Assembly (NCBI GenBank): GCA_012517875.1
Contig: JAAYUB010000017.1
Location: forward strand, 148,943-200,952
Reading direction: 5' to 3'
DNA from: Acidobacteriota bacterium
Lineage (GTDB): Bacteria > Acidobacteriota > JAAYUB01
DNA: 52,010 bases
The notes under the pieces are model-generated. The model was not told the origin of the DNA, searched no databases, and saw only the letters and a list, made by a program, of their open reading frames with translations. Positions 33,025 to 42,107 of this stretch are shown here, one piece after another. How positions within the stretch are numbered: the stretch's first letter is position 1; each line of letters begins with the position of its first letter. Made by a program: the position numbers and the translations under genes.

Positions 33025-34140
33025 ATGGGCGAACCGAATTCCTCGAACGTTCCGCCCGGCACCCCGAAGGCCGGCTGGAAACTGACACTGGAAGACCTAT
33101 TCCAGAATGATCTGGTCCGCACGTTTCGTCGGGATTTTTACGACCTGTACGCCTTCTATCTGGACCGGGAGCGACGGGAGAAACTGGCGGCGATGGGCTG
33201 GCTGCGGCGCGGCATCTGGCTGTCGGCCTGGCTCCTCAAGAGCATGTTCCTGAAGCTGACCCCGGCGCGGCAACTCCTGTTCATTCTGTCCGTGTTTTTT
33301 TTCTTCACCCCCCAGATCTCCTGGGATCAGGGCAACTTCCACTTCAACGTGGAAGCGCGTCTGCTCGGCTTTTTTATCATCCTGCTCGTGCTGATGCTGG
33401 AGCTCAAGGACAAGCTGCTGGCCAAGGACGAGCTGGCGGTGGGCCGCGCCGTTCAGATGGCACTGCTGCCCGATCGCGCGCCGGAGATTCCGGGCTGGGA
33501 TGTCTGGCTCTACACCCGCCCGGCCAACGACGTGGGCGGAGACCTCGTGGACTATCTCGACGTGGGCGGCGGGCGGACCGGACTGGCGCTCGGCGACGTG
33601 GCCGGCAAGGGGCTGGGGGCGGCGCTGCTCATGTCCAAGCTGCAGGCCACCCTGCGGGCGTTGGCGCCGGGTGCCCGCGATCTGGCCTGTTTGGGCGGCC
33701 AGGTGAACCGCATCTTCTGCCGCGACGGCCTGCCCAACCGCTTCGCCACGCTGTTGTACCTGGAGCTGACCTCCGGTGGCGGATCGGTCCGTCTGCTGAA
33801 TGCCGGGCACCTGCCGCCGCTTGCTGTCCGCGCGACCGGCGTGGATACTCTGGCGCCCGTCGCCGCGCCCCTGGGCGTGCTCATCGACGAGACGTTCACC
33901 GAACAGACCATCGATCTGGCCTCGGGTGACCTGCTCTTGGTCTATTCCGACGGACTGACCGAAGCACACAATATCCACAACGAGCTCTACGATGACGCTC
34001 GGTTGCTGAGGCTGGCTCCCGAACTCCACGGGTTGTCGGCCGAGGCGGCCGGCCGGCGTCTACTGGCCGACGTCGACCGCTTCGCCGGCGAAGCCCGTGC
34101 CCGAGATGACCTGTCGCTGATCCTCATCCGCCGGAGGTGA
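33025..34140 (+). CDS. Membrane SpoIIE-type PP2C Ser/Thr phosphatase
   Basis: 371-residue protein. Two hydrophobic segments (about 88-106 and 118-140) are followed by a SpoIIE/RsbU phosphatase domain (about 150-371). The metal-binding aspartates are visible in ANDVGGDLVDY, GDVAGKGLGAALLMS, VYSDGLTEAHN and ARDDLSLILI. PP2C proteins of this class dephosphorylate Ser/Thr residues, often of anti-anti-sigma proteins, or oppose a Hanks kinase. The divergent receptor kinase beside it is the obvious candidate partner. ATG 33025 starts just before the conserved helical head; the promoter at 32949-32977 agrees. Confidence 0.9.
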   Translation: MGEPNSSNVPPGTPKAGWKLTLEDLFQNDLVRTFRRDFYDLYAFYLDRERREKLAAMGWLRRGIWLSAWLLKSMFLKLTPARQLLFILSVFFFFTPQISWDQGNFHFNVEARLLGFFIILLVLMLELKDKLLAKDELAVGRAVQMALLPDRAPEIPGWDVWLYTRPANDVGGDLVDYLDVGGGRTGLALGDVAGKGLGAALLMSKLQATLRALAPGARDLACLGGQVNRIFCRDGLPNRFATLLYLELTSGGGSVRLLNAGHLPPLAVRATGVDTLAPVAAPLGVLIDETFTEQTIDLASGDLLLVYSDGLTEAHNIHNELYDDARLLRLAPELHGLSAEAAGRRLLADVDRFAGEARARDDLSLILIRRR

Positions 34141-34191
34141 GCCGGCGACACCACTGGCCGACCAGCCGCCGGTGGATGATATCCGGTCAAT

Positions 34192-36375
34192 TTAAAACGT
34201 CGCCCGAAGTCCCACCTGGAGGGAGATACCCGGCGCCAGCGCGGCTTTTTCATCGGCCGAACCGGGGTAGCAAACGTCGAACAGATTGCGCACCAGCACA
34301 TCCAGCTCCAGGCGGTCCCCCAGCCGGCAGCCGGCCCCGGCGTCGCAGACACCGTAGCCCGGCACCACCCCCTCCGTGGGCCCGGGCCGTTCGTCGCGGG
34401 CATAGGCCGCCGCGCGCACCAGCCACCACCAAGCCCTGCCCGGAGTCCGACGCAGCATCACGAACACGCCCGGCGGCGGCACGTCGTCGGTGGGTTCCCC
34501 GGTGTCGTCGGCCTCCCCCCGCAGATAGTGCGCGCCTGTCTCCAGGAGCAGACCGTCGGTGACCGCCACCTGGGCTTCGACCTCCGCGCCCCGAATGGTC
34601 GCTTCGCCCCGGTTGCGGAAAAAGTAGTCGCTGCCGTTCTTGTACCGCTCGATTAGGTCGTGGATCCGGTACCAGTACCCGTACGCCGCCAGCCGCAGCG
34701 GACCGGACGTCCAGACTGCGCTTCCGTCGAACTGGAGGCTGGTCTCGGGCTCGAGGTCCGGGTTGCCGGTGACGAAGCCGCGCCCCGTCACCCCGCGGTA
34801 GTACCGGTCGGAGAGTGTCGCATCCCGAAACCCGCGGGCCGCCTGCAGGGTGATCGCCAGATCCGACCGGACATTCACACCGCCTGCCAGAAAGCCGGAT
34901 ACGGCCCCGCGGACGCTGTCGCAGTCGCCGAAATAGCCGCCGCGGTTCCGACTGCTCACCCGGTCGGCCCGGATCCCGCCGCCCCACGACCATCGGCCCG
35001 CTCGGCCGTCCAGGGCGGCGAACGCCGCCAGGTCGTCGCGCCGGGCATCCGCCACCGACACCTCGGTTGTGATCGTTGACGGGACGCCGCTCGGACCGTA
35101 GGCGAAGGTGGTGTTGACCGCTCGCAGGCCGTACCTGCCGGCGGCGGCGGCGCCCAGGACCAGCCGGGTCGACTCGCCCCAGCTCCGCTCCGCTTCGAGC
35201 CGGGCTTCATAGTCGCGGGCATCCGTGTCCGACCGGCTCAACTGCCCCGACGCAGCGGCAGTGGGATAGCGGTCCCGGTCCAGCACCAGCCGGTACGCGT
35301 CCCACGCGAAGCTGGCCCCGATCCGGGACCAGGCCCCCGGGCCCGGCCGTTCGAATGCCGCACTGAAGCGGTGCGAGTCCTCGACCGGGTAGACGGTGCC
35401 GGTCGTCTGAGAATCCGTCGCCGGCTTGCCCACGTCCCGAGCCAGGTCGCTCCGCCAGCCCAGCCGAAGCACGCCCCCGCCGAGCAGACTTTGGTAGCCG
35501 ATACGCGCGCCGCCCAGCGTGGCGCTCGAATCGGCGACCGTCCCCGCCGGGCTGCGGTAGTCGGCAGACCGGCGCCAGTGCGCCCCCGCCGTGACCGAGC
35601 CGCCCGCCAGCGGCGCGTTGCCTTCGGCGCTCCCGCCGCCGCCGGCGACGCCGGCGGCGCCGAACACGAACAGCCGGCCGCCCGCGGGCTCACCCGGCGA
35701 CGCCAGGCGGGTTCGCGCCCGGATGATCCCCCCGAACGCGTCGGACCCGTACGCCACCGATCCGGGGCCCCGGATCACCTCGATTTCTCCCACCGTCTCG
35801 GGATCCAGGAAAGGGGCCGACGGGCCGGCGCGCCGTTCGGCTGTCACCCGTCCGTCGTCCACGAGGAGCAGCGTCCGACCCTTGGATAGCCCGCGCAGGG
35901 CGGGCACCGCCGACTGCCCCTCCCCGGTGACGCCGGCGCCCGGGATGCTCTCCAACACATCCGGCACCCGTACCGGCGCCCGTTGCTCCAAATCGCCCCG
36001 CCCGATCACCGCCGCGGCGGCCGCCGGGGGCAGCTCCAGGTCGGGCACGATGCCCGCCACCACGGTGACGGTGTCGCTGGCCGCCGACTCCAGTCGGATC
36101 TCCAGCGGACCGTCCGCCGGAACCGCCCGCACCGTCACGGGACGGAGCGCCACACCGTCGGGGCGCATCACCACAAGTTCGAAGGGAAACGCCGGCGTCG
36201 GCTCCAGCCGGAAGCGACCGTCGGCATCGGCCAGCGCCGTCCCGGTCTGGCCCACCACGACCACCCGGGCGCCGCCGAGCGGCTGTCCATCCGGGCCCAG
36301 TAACCGGCCGTCGAGCGCCAGCGGCCATACGCCCAGCACCATCCACACCAGAACCGTCTGTAGATGTCTTCCCAT
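34192..36375 (-). CDS. TonB-dependent outer-membrane receptor with CarboxypepD-regulatory-like N-terminus
   Basis: Outer-membrane receptor of 727 residues. A signal peptide (MGRHLQTVLVWMVLGVWPLA) leads into a carboxypeptidase-regulatory-like beta domain (about 20-95: DGQPLGGARVVVVGQTGTALADADGRFRLE), then the plug (RVPDVLESIPGAGVTGEGQSAVPALRGL, EVIRGPGSVAYGSDAFGGII) and a beta-barrel ending in phenylalanine (VGLRATF). A TonB box is not clear. ATG 36375 gives a proper signal peptide; the upstream in-frame ATG does not. It could import siderophores, vitamin B12 or oligosaccharides. The neighbours (EamA transporter, phosphatase) do not decide which. Confidence 0.92.
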   Translation of the reverse strand: MGRHLQTVLVWMVLGVWPLALDGRLLGPDGQPLGGARVVVVGQTGTALADADGRFRLEPTPAFPFELVVMRPDGVALRPVTVRAVPADGPLEIRLESAASDTVTVVAGIVPDLELPPAAAAAVIGRGDLEQRAPVRVPDVLESIPGAGVTGEGQSAVPALRGLSKGRTLLLVDDGRVTAERRAGPSAPFLDPETVGEIEVIRGPGSVAYGSDAFGGIIRARTRLASPGEPAGGRLFVFGAAGVAGGGGSAEGNAPLAGGSVTAGAHWRRSADYRSPAGTVADSSATLGGARIGYQSLLGGGVLRLGWRSDLARDVGKPATDSQTTGTVYPVEDSHRFSAAFERPGPGAWSRIGASFAWDAYRLVLDRDRYPTAAASGQLSRSDTDARDYEARLEAERSWGESTRLVLGAAAAGRYGLRAVNTTFAYGPSGVPSTITTEVSVADARRDDLAAFAALDGRAGRWSWGGGIRADRVSSRNRGGYFGDCDSVRGAVSGFLAGGVNVRSDLAITLQAARGFRDATLSDRYYRGVTGRGFVTGNPDLEPETSLQFDGSAVWTSGPLRLAAYGYWYRIHDLIERYKNGSDYFFRNRGEATIRGAEVEAQVAVTDGLLLETGAHYLRGEADDTGEPTDDVPPPGVFVMLRRTPGRAWWWLVRAAAYARDERPGPTEGVVPGYGVCDAGAGCRLGDRLELDVLVRNLFDVCYPGSADEKAALAPGISLQVGLRATF

Positions 36376-36430
36376 GATAAGCAGATTGTAGCCGCAGGCG
36401 CGCCGGATCGCAACCGCACCGTGCCGGATC

Positions 36431-36459
36431 TTGACAAACCCGCCCGGCGGACCAATCAT
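36431..36459 (+). promoter_or_regulatory. Sigma-70-like promoter for the EamA transporter
   Basis: Consensus TTGACA (36431-36436), 17 bases, then AATCAT (36454-36459), about 35 bases before the ATG at 36495; GAGGAG is the ribosome-binding site. Confidence 0.55.
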
Positions 36460-36494
36460 GGCGCCATGACGGGCACCCTTCCCACGAGGAGCCG

Positions 36495-37424
36495 ATGACC
36501 GACCACCGCCGTCCCACGCTGGAACTCATGGCCGGTGCGCTCATCCTGAGTTTCGCGCCCATCTGCGTGAAGCTGGTACACACCGGCCCGACGGTGACCG
36601 CCTTCTACCGCATGTTGTTCGGCGGCGTCATGCTCCTGGCCGCTGCAGCCGCGGCGCGGCAGCGCATCTGGCACGGGCCCGCGCCGGCGCTGCTGGCGGT
36701 CGCCGCCGGCCTGGCGTTCGCTGTGGACCTGGCCGTATGGCATCGGAGCATCCGCCTCGTGGGACCCGGCCTGGCCACACTGCTCGGCAACTTCCAGGTG
36801 TTCCTCGTCGCCGCCTACGGCATGCTGGTCCTGAAGGAGCGCCTGGGGCCGCGCCACCGCGCGGCCATCGCCATGGGTCTAGGCGGCATCGGTCTCATCG
36901 TGGGACCGCGCTGGCAGACCCTCGGCCCCGACTACCGCTGGGGCGTCATCCTGGGACTGATCACCGCGGGTTGCTACGCCGCCTACCTGGTGATCCTGCG
37001 CGCGGCCCAGGCGCACCCCCGGGCGCTGACGCCGCTGGCCAGCCTGAGCGTGGTGTCCCTGTCGTCGGCGGCATTTTGCGGCGCCGGCGGCTGGCTGCAG
37101 GGCGAGCACTTCACGATCGCCGACGGAACCACGTGGTCCGGCCTGCTGGTCTATGCGCTGCTGGGCCAGGTGCTGGCCTGGGTGGTCATCGCGCGCGCGC
37201 TGCCCAAGGTGACCGCGACGCTCGCCGGCCTGATCCTGCTGTTGCAGCCTCTCCTGTCGTTTTTGTGGGACGTCCTCTTCTTCAGCCGCCTCACCGGTCC
37301 GCTGGAGTGGCTGGGCCTGGGCGTGGCACTCGCCGGGATCTATCTTGGCGCGGCACCGCAGCGCCTGTCCGGCGACGACCAGTCGCCGGCCCCGCCCGAG
37401 GCGGCCGCCGGTCGATCCGCCTGA
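36495..37424 (+). CDS. EamA/DMT-superfamily transporter
   Basis: Integral membrane protein of 309 residues with ten predicted helices, made of two EamA repeats (about 10-140 and 155-290). The first repeat has PICVKLVHTGPTVTAFYRM and GPGLATLLGNFQVFLVAAYG; the second has PKVTATLAGLILLLQPLLSFLWDV, both typical of the drug/metabolite exporters. The substrate is unknown. It is divergent from the TonB receptor and followed 101 bases later by an FAH-family gene with its own promoter. Confidence 0.9.
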   Translation: MTDHRRPTLELMAGALILSFAPICVKLVHTGPTVTAFYRMLFGGVMLLAAAAAARQRIWHGPAPALLAVAAGLAFAVDLAVWHRSIRLVGPGLATLLGNFQVFLVAAYGMLVLKERLGPRHRAAIAMGLGGIGLIVGPRWQTLGPDYRWGVILGLITAGCYAAYLVILRAAQAHPRALTPLASLSVVSLSSAAFCGAGGWLQGEHFTIADGTTWSGLLVYALLGQVLAWVVIARALPKVTATLAGLILLLQPLLSFLWDVLFFSRLTGPLEWLGLGVALAGIYLGAAPQRLSGDDQSPAPPEAAAGRSA

Positions 37425-37466
37425 CGGTCCGGCCCCAGTCCGTCGTCACGTATCGCAACCGCGGGA

Positions 37467-37495
37467 TTTACCCACACTGGCGGTTCTGGTACCAT
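37467..37495 (+). promoter_or_regulatory. Sigma-70-like promoter for the FAH-family gene
   Basis: TTTACC (37467-37472), 17 bases, then TACCAT (37490-37495), about 31 bases before the ATG at 37526, which has CTGGAGG upstream. Confidence 0.45.
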
Positions 37496-37525
37496 GTTCC
37501 CGTTCCATCCCCCCTGGAGGCGACC

Positions 37526-38380
37526 ATGCGACTCGTCTCTTACGCCGCTTCCCACGGCCCGGCCGTCGGTGTGGTCCGCGGCGACGCCGTGATCCCCGTG
37601 CCCGGCACGGACATGCTCGCCCTGATTGCGGCGGGTCCGTCCGGCCTGGCCCGCGCCCGTCAAGCCGACGGCCCGCCGCTGCCGCTGGCCGGGCTGATGC
37701 TGCTGGCGCCCATCCCGGCGCCGCGGCGCAACATCTTCTGCGTGGGCCTCAACTACCTCGAGCACGCCCGCGAAGGGGCGCGGGCCCGCGGCCGCGAGTT
37801 GCGGCTGCCGGAGCGCCCCCAGTTCTTCACCAAGGCGACCACGGCGGTCAACGGGCCGTACGGCGACATTCCCCTCGACCCACGGGTCACCGCGCAGCTG
37901 GACTGGGAAGTGGAGCTGGCGGTGGTGATCGGCCGGAGGGGCAAAAACATCCCGAAGGCCGCCGCCATGGACCATGTCTTCGGCTACACGGTGCTCAACG
38001 ATATCTCCGCCCGGGACGTCCAGTCGGGCCACGGCGGGCAATTCTTCAAGGGCAAGAGCCTGGACGGCGCCTGCCCCATGGGACCCTGGATCGTCACCGC
38101 CGATGAGCTGACCGATCCGCATCGCCTCCGCCTCACCAGCCGGGTCAACGGCGCCGTCAAGCAGGATGCCTCCACCGTCGAGTTCATCTTCGATATCCCC
38201 ACCCTGATCGAGTGGCTGTCGCTGGGCCTGACGCTGCTGCCGGGCGACGTGATCGCCACCGGTACGCCCAGTGGCGTGGGCTTCGCCCGCACCCCACCCG
38301 AGTTCCTCCAGCCGGGTGACGTGGTGGAATGCGCCGTTGAGGGGATCGGCGGCATCCGCAACCGGATCGTGTCCGCCTGA
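37526..38380 (+). CDS. Fumarylacetoacetate hydrolase-family protein
   Basis: 284-residue FAH-superfamily enzyme. An N-terminal FAHA-like segment (about 1-70) precedes the catalytic domain. The metal site is visible as DWEVELAVVIG (the two glutamates), and the core motifs NIFCVGLNYLEHA, VFGYTVLNDISARDVQ, GKSLDGACPMGPWI, ATGTPSGVGF and PGDVVECAVEGIG are all present. Members act as acylpyruvate hydrolases, oxaloacetate decarboxylases/tautomerases or 2-hydroxyhepta-2,4-diene-1,7-dioate isomerases. The sequence does not choose between them, and no aromatic catabolism genes are nearby. TGGAGG precedes the ATG. Confidence 0.9.
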   Translation: MRLVSYAASHGPAVGVVRGDAVIPVPGTDMLALIAAGPSGLARARQADGPPLPLAGLMLLAPIPAPRRNIFCVGLNYLEHAREGARARGRELRLPERPQFFTKATTAVNGPYGDIPLDPRVTAQLDWEVELAVVIGRRGKNIPKAAAMDHVFGYTVLNDISARDVQSGHGGQFFKGKSLDGACPMGPWIVTADELTDPHRLRLTSRVNGAVKQDASTVEFIFDIPTLIEWLSLGLTLLPGDVIATGTPSGVGFARTPPEFLQPGDVVECAVEGIGGIRNRIVSA

Positions 38381-38479
38381 CTTCGGACCGGATCGCCCGC
38401 AGGCGTCTGGCCATCCGGAGCCGCGGGAAGCTGGCGCGTCACACCGCCATACGCCGGAAGATTCTCCCGGAGGGGTGCC

Positions 38480-39955
38480 ATGTTTGAAACCGCCGAAGTG
38501 ATTCAGAAGATCGGCAAGGCCGCGTACGAGGAACAGGTGCCGGCGCTCCGGGCGGCGCTGCTCGCGGCGCAGCGGGAGCTGGCCGCGTCGAACCTGGGCG
38601 TGATCGTGCTGGTGGGCGGCGTCGAGGGCGCCGGCAAGACGAGCACCGTGAATCTGCTGCACGAATGGCTGGATGCGCGCGGCATCGAGACCCACGCCAT
38701 GGGCGAGCCCTCCGACGAGGAGCGGATGCGGCCGCCCATGTGGCGGTTCTGGCGGGTGCTGCCGCCCCGCGGCCGGATGGCCATCTTTCTCGGGTCCTGG
38801 TACACCCAGCCCGTCATCGAGCGCGTCTTCGGCCGGATGGGCGGCGCCAGTTTCCAGGCGCGGCTGGACCGCATGGTCGCCTTCGAAGAGCTGCTGGGGC
38901 GGGAGGGCTACCTGGTGGTCAAGTTCTGGCTGCATCTGTCGCGCAAGGCGCAGAAGCGGCGTCTTGAGGCGCTGGAGCGCGATCCGCTCCAGAAGTGGCG
39001 GGTCCGGCCCATCGACTGGAAGTACTTCAAGCGATACGACCGCTTCCGCGAAGTGTCCGAAGTCGCCATCCGGCGGACGAGCACCGGCGCCGCGCCGTGG
39101 CACATCATCGCCGCCGCCGACGAGAACTTCCGCAACCTGTCCGTGGCCAAGGTTCTGCTGCAGGCCTTGACCGACGGTCTGGCCGCCGCCGGCCACGCCG
39201 CCCCGAAGCCGCAACCCGATCGGCCGAAGCCCCCGGCGGCCAGCATCATCCGGGCGCTGGATCTGTCCCGCCACGCCGACGGCAAGGGGTACGACGAACG
39301 GCTGCTGCGCTGCCAGGGCCAGTTCAACCGGCTCACCCGCCGGCTCCACGAGGAAGGTCGCCAGCTCATCCTGGTGTTTGAAGGCCCGGATGCCGCCGGC
39401 AAGGGCGGCACCATCCGGCGCCTCACCCAAGCCATGGACGCCCGCAACTACCAGGTGATCAGCATCGCCGCGCCCACCGACGAGGAGCGCGCCCGTCCCT
39501 ACCTGTGGCGCTTCTGGCGCCACCTGCCGCGACAGGGGCGGGTGACGATCTACGACCGCTCCTGGTACGGCCGGGTGCTGGTGGAGCGCCTCGAAGGTTT
39601 CTGCTCCCGCGCCGACTGGCAGCGGGCCTACGGCGAAATCAACGCCTTCGAAGAGGAACTCACGGACTTCGGTATCATCGTCGTCAAATTCTGGCTGGCC
39701 ATCAGCCCCGAAGAGCAGCTGCGGCGCTTCGAGGACCGCCAGGTCACCCCCTACAAGCAGTACAAGATCACCGAGGAGGACTGGCGCAACCGGGCCAAGT
39801 GGAACGCCTACGAGGCGGCCGCGGTGGACATGATCGAGCGGACCAGCACCACCCGCGCACCGTGGGTGCTGGTCGAAGCCGAAGACAAGCGCTGTGCCCG
39901 GCTCAAGGTTCTCAAAGCCGCGATCCGGCATATCCGGCGCGAGCTGGACCGCTGA
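38480..39955 (+). CDS. pap: Two-domain PPK2, polyphosphate:AMP phosphotransferase type
   Basis: Two fused PPK2 domains in 491 residues, the architecture of PAP (class II PPK2), which phosphorylates AMP to ADP with polyphosphate. Domain 1 (about 10-230) has GGVEGAGKTSTVN and FLGSWYTQPVIERVFG. Domain 2 (about 260-490) has FEGPDAAGKGGTIRRL and YDRSWYGRVLVERLEGF. Domain 2 keeps the canonical Walker A and the DRSWY lid, whereas domain 1 has GSWY and a diverged P-loop, so domain 2 is probably the catalytic one, as in Acinetobacter PAP. It likely links polyphosphate reserves to nucleotide recovery. No ppk1 or ppx lies in the window. Confidence 0.93.
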   Translation: MFETAEVIQKIGKAAYEEQVPALRAALLAAQRELAASNLGVIVLVGGVEGAGKTSTVNLLHEWLDARGIETHAMGEPSDEERMRPPMWRFWRVLPPRGRMAIFLGSWYTQPVIERVFGRMGGASFQARLDRMVAFEELLGREGYLVVKFWLHLSRKAQKRRLEALERDPLQKWRVRPIDWKYFKRYDRFREVSEVAIRRTSTGAAPWHIIAAADENFRNLSVAKVLLQALTDGLAAAGHAAPKPQPDRPKPPAASIIRALDLSRHADGKGYDERLLRCQGQFNRLTRRLHEEGRQLILVFEGPDAAGKGGTIRRLTQAMDARNYQVISIAAPTDEERARPYLWRFWRHLPRQGRVTIYDRSWYGRVLVERLEGFCSRADWQRAYGEINAFEEELTDFGIIVVKFWLAISPEEQLRRFEDRQVTPYKQYKITEEDWRNRAKWNAYEAAAVDMIERTSTTRAPWVLVEAEDKRCARLKVLKAAIRHIRRELDR

Positions 39956-40011
39956 GCCGGCCGAACCGGCCCGGTCGACGTTTTGTTGCCGACATGTATC
40001 GGGAGGACACC

Positions 40012-42036
40012 ATGCGCACGTGGATTCGATGGCCCGTTTTCCTGACTGTCCTGGCCGCCGCCGGCTGGCTGCCGGCCGAGCGACGGAGCGTTCAGCCCGA
40101 AGACCTGTACCGCGTTCTCGAGGTGACCGATCCGCAAGTGTCGCCCGACGGCCGCCACGTGGCCGTCACCGTCACCCGCGTGACGCTGGCCGAGAACACC
40201 GCCGACAGCGACATCTGGCTTGTGCCCATCGACGGCGGCGAGCCGCGCCGGCTGACCACCGGGCCGAAGGCGGATCACTCCCCCCGCTGGTCTCCCGACG
40301 GCCGGGTCATCGCCTTCGTCTCGGACCGGGACGGCGTCGCGGACCTCTGGCTCATTGCCGCCGACGGCGGCGAGGCCCGCCGGTTGACCCATTCCAAGGC
40401 CGACATCCGGTCGCCGCTCTGGCTTCCCGACGGCCGCGGGCTGGTGTGCACGGTGCGCAAAGTGCCGGAGGGGCAGGCGGGGACGGAGAATCCTTTCGGG
40501 GCGGAACTGCCCCAGTGCACCGCCCGCACCATCGACCGGCTGCTGTACCGGCAGTGGGACACCTGGCTCGGCGATGCCCGCAGCCACGTCTTCCATGTGG
40601 AGCTGGCCGGCGGCACGATGCGCGACCTCACCCCCGGCGACTTCGACACACCGCCCGTCTCCCTGGCCAGCCGGCACGACTTCGATCTCTCCCCCGAGGG
40701 CGCCGAGCTGTGTTTTGTCCGCGTCACCGCGCCGGAGCCGGCGCTGAGCACAAACCTCGACCTGTACCGCGTTTCCCTGGCCGGCGGCGATCCGGAACGC
40801 CTCACACCGAACCCGGCTCTGGACAAACAGCCGCGCTACTCGCCGGACGGACGCCACCTGGCGTACGTCGCCATGGCCCAGCCCGGCTATGAGTCGGACA
40901 CCGAACGCCTCGTCGTCATGGACCGTCGGAGCGGCGAGCGCCGCGTCCTCACCGCCGCCCTGGACCGCTCCGTCGTCGAATTCGCCTGGCACCCCGACAG
41001 CAGCCGCCTGTTCTTCACCACGCGGGACGAGGGTCGCACCGGCATCTGTACCGTCGACCTTGCCACCGGCCGGGTGGAGCGGCTGGCCCATGCGGGCACC
41101 GTCACCGCACTGCGGGTGACCCCCGACGGCCGTCGTCTGGTGTTCGTCCGCTCCCACGCGCACCAGCCCGGCGAGTTGTACACGATGCCCGCCGCCGGCG
41201 GAGAGGCCCGACCGCTGACCGCCTTCAACCGCGAACTGCTCCAGGAGGTGGAACTCTCCGCGCTGGAAGATTTCTGGTTCACCGGCGCCGACGGAGCGCG
41301 GGTGCACGGCTTCCTGCTCCGGCCGCCCCGGTTCGATCCCGACCGGAAATACCCGGTGGTGATGGTCATTCACGGCGGTCCCCAGGGCATGTGGGCCGAC
41401 GAATTCCTCATGGACTGGTTCACCCACTCGCTCATCACCGCGCCCGGCTATGTCGGGGTGTTCATCAATCCCCGCGGCAGCGAGGGGTACGGCGCCCGGT
41501 TCCGCGAGGAGGTCAGCCGCGACTACGGCGGCCGCTGTTACCAGGATCTGATGGCCGGCCTGGACCATGTGCTCGCCAGCTACCCGTTCGTCGACACCGG
41601 CCGCCAGGCCGCCGTCGGCGGCTCGTTCGGCGGCTACTCGGTGAACTGGATCATGGGGCACACCACCCGCTTCAAGTGCCTGGTGAGCCACGCCGGCCTC
41701 TACAACCTGGCCGCCTTCTACGGCGCCACCGAAGAGCTGTGGTACCCCGCCTGGGACATGGGCGAGACGCCGTGGACCATGCCCGAGCTGTACGAGCGGT
41801 GGTCCCCCCACATGCGGGCGGCGGCGTTCGCCACCCCCACCCTGGTGACCCACGGCGAGATCGATTTCCGCGTCCCCGTGACCGAGGGGCTGTCGCTGTT
41901 CACCACCCTCCGGGTCAAGGGCGTGCCGGCCCGGTTGCTCTACTTCCCCGACGAGGGACACGTCATCGAGAAACCCCAGAACAACGTCTGCTGGTGGAAG
42001 GAGATCCATCGCTGGCTGGGGGATTACCTGAAATGA
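40012..42036 (+). CDS. Secreted S9 prolyl-oligopeptidase-family peptidase
   Basis: Serine peptidase of family S9 (acylaminoacyl-peptidase-like, S9C), 674 residues. A signal peptide (MRTWIRWPVFLTVLAAAGWLPA) is followed by a seven-bladed beta-propeller (about 30-400; repeated SPDG motifs such as RWSPDGRVIAFVSDRDG). The alpha/beta-hydrolase domain carries Ser538 (GGSFGGYSVNWI), Asp618 (HGEIDFRVP) and His650 (DEGHVIEKP). ATG 40012 has GGGAGGAC upstream. Expected to trim short peptides in the periplasm. It lies 56 bases after the PPK2 gene and may share its transcript. Confidence 0.93.
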   Translation: MRTWIRWPVFLTVLAAAGWLPAERRSVQPEDLYRVLEVTDPQVSPDGRHVAVTVTRVTLAENTADSDIWLVPIDGGEPRRLTTGPKADHSPRWSPDGRVIAFVSDRDGVADLWLIAADGGEARRLTHSKADIRSPLWLPDGRGLVCTVRKVPEGQAGTENPFGAELPQCTARTIDRLLYRQWDTWLGDARSHVFHVELAGGTMRDLTPGDFDTPPVSLASRHDFDLSPEGAELCFVRVTAPEPALSTNLDLYRVSLAGGDPERLTPNPALDKQPRYSPDGRHLAYVAMAQPGYESDTERLVVMDRRSGERRVLTAALDRSVVEFAWHPDSSRLFFTTRDEGRTGICTVDLATGRVERLAHAGTVTALRVTPDGRRLVFVRSHAHQPGELYTMPAAGGEARPLTAFNRELLQEVELSALEDFWFTGADGARVHGFLLRPPRFDPDRKYPVVMVIHGGPQGMWADEFLMDWFTHSLITAPGYVGVFINPRGSEGYGARFREEVSRDYGGRCYQDLMAGLDHVLASYPFVDTGRQAAVGGSFGGYSVNWIMGHTTRFKCLVSHAGLYNLAAFYGATEELWYPAWDMGETPWTMPELYERWSPHMRAAAFATPTLVTHGEIDFRVPVTEGLSLFTTLRVKGVPARLLYFPDEGHVIEKPQNNVCWWKEIHRWLGDYLK

Positions 42037-42107
42037 TCTGCGCCGGTTTCCGGAAGGTTGTCTGCGCCAACCCCTCAGAAATCGTTTGATACGGTGGAGA
42101 ATCGGCC

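Noticed and set aside
37340-42009. Two minus-strand open frames of over 700 codons
   Set aside because: They lie opposite the FAH, PPK2 and S9 genes, whose active sites are clear, and their translations show no domain.
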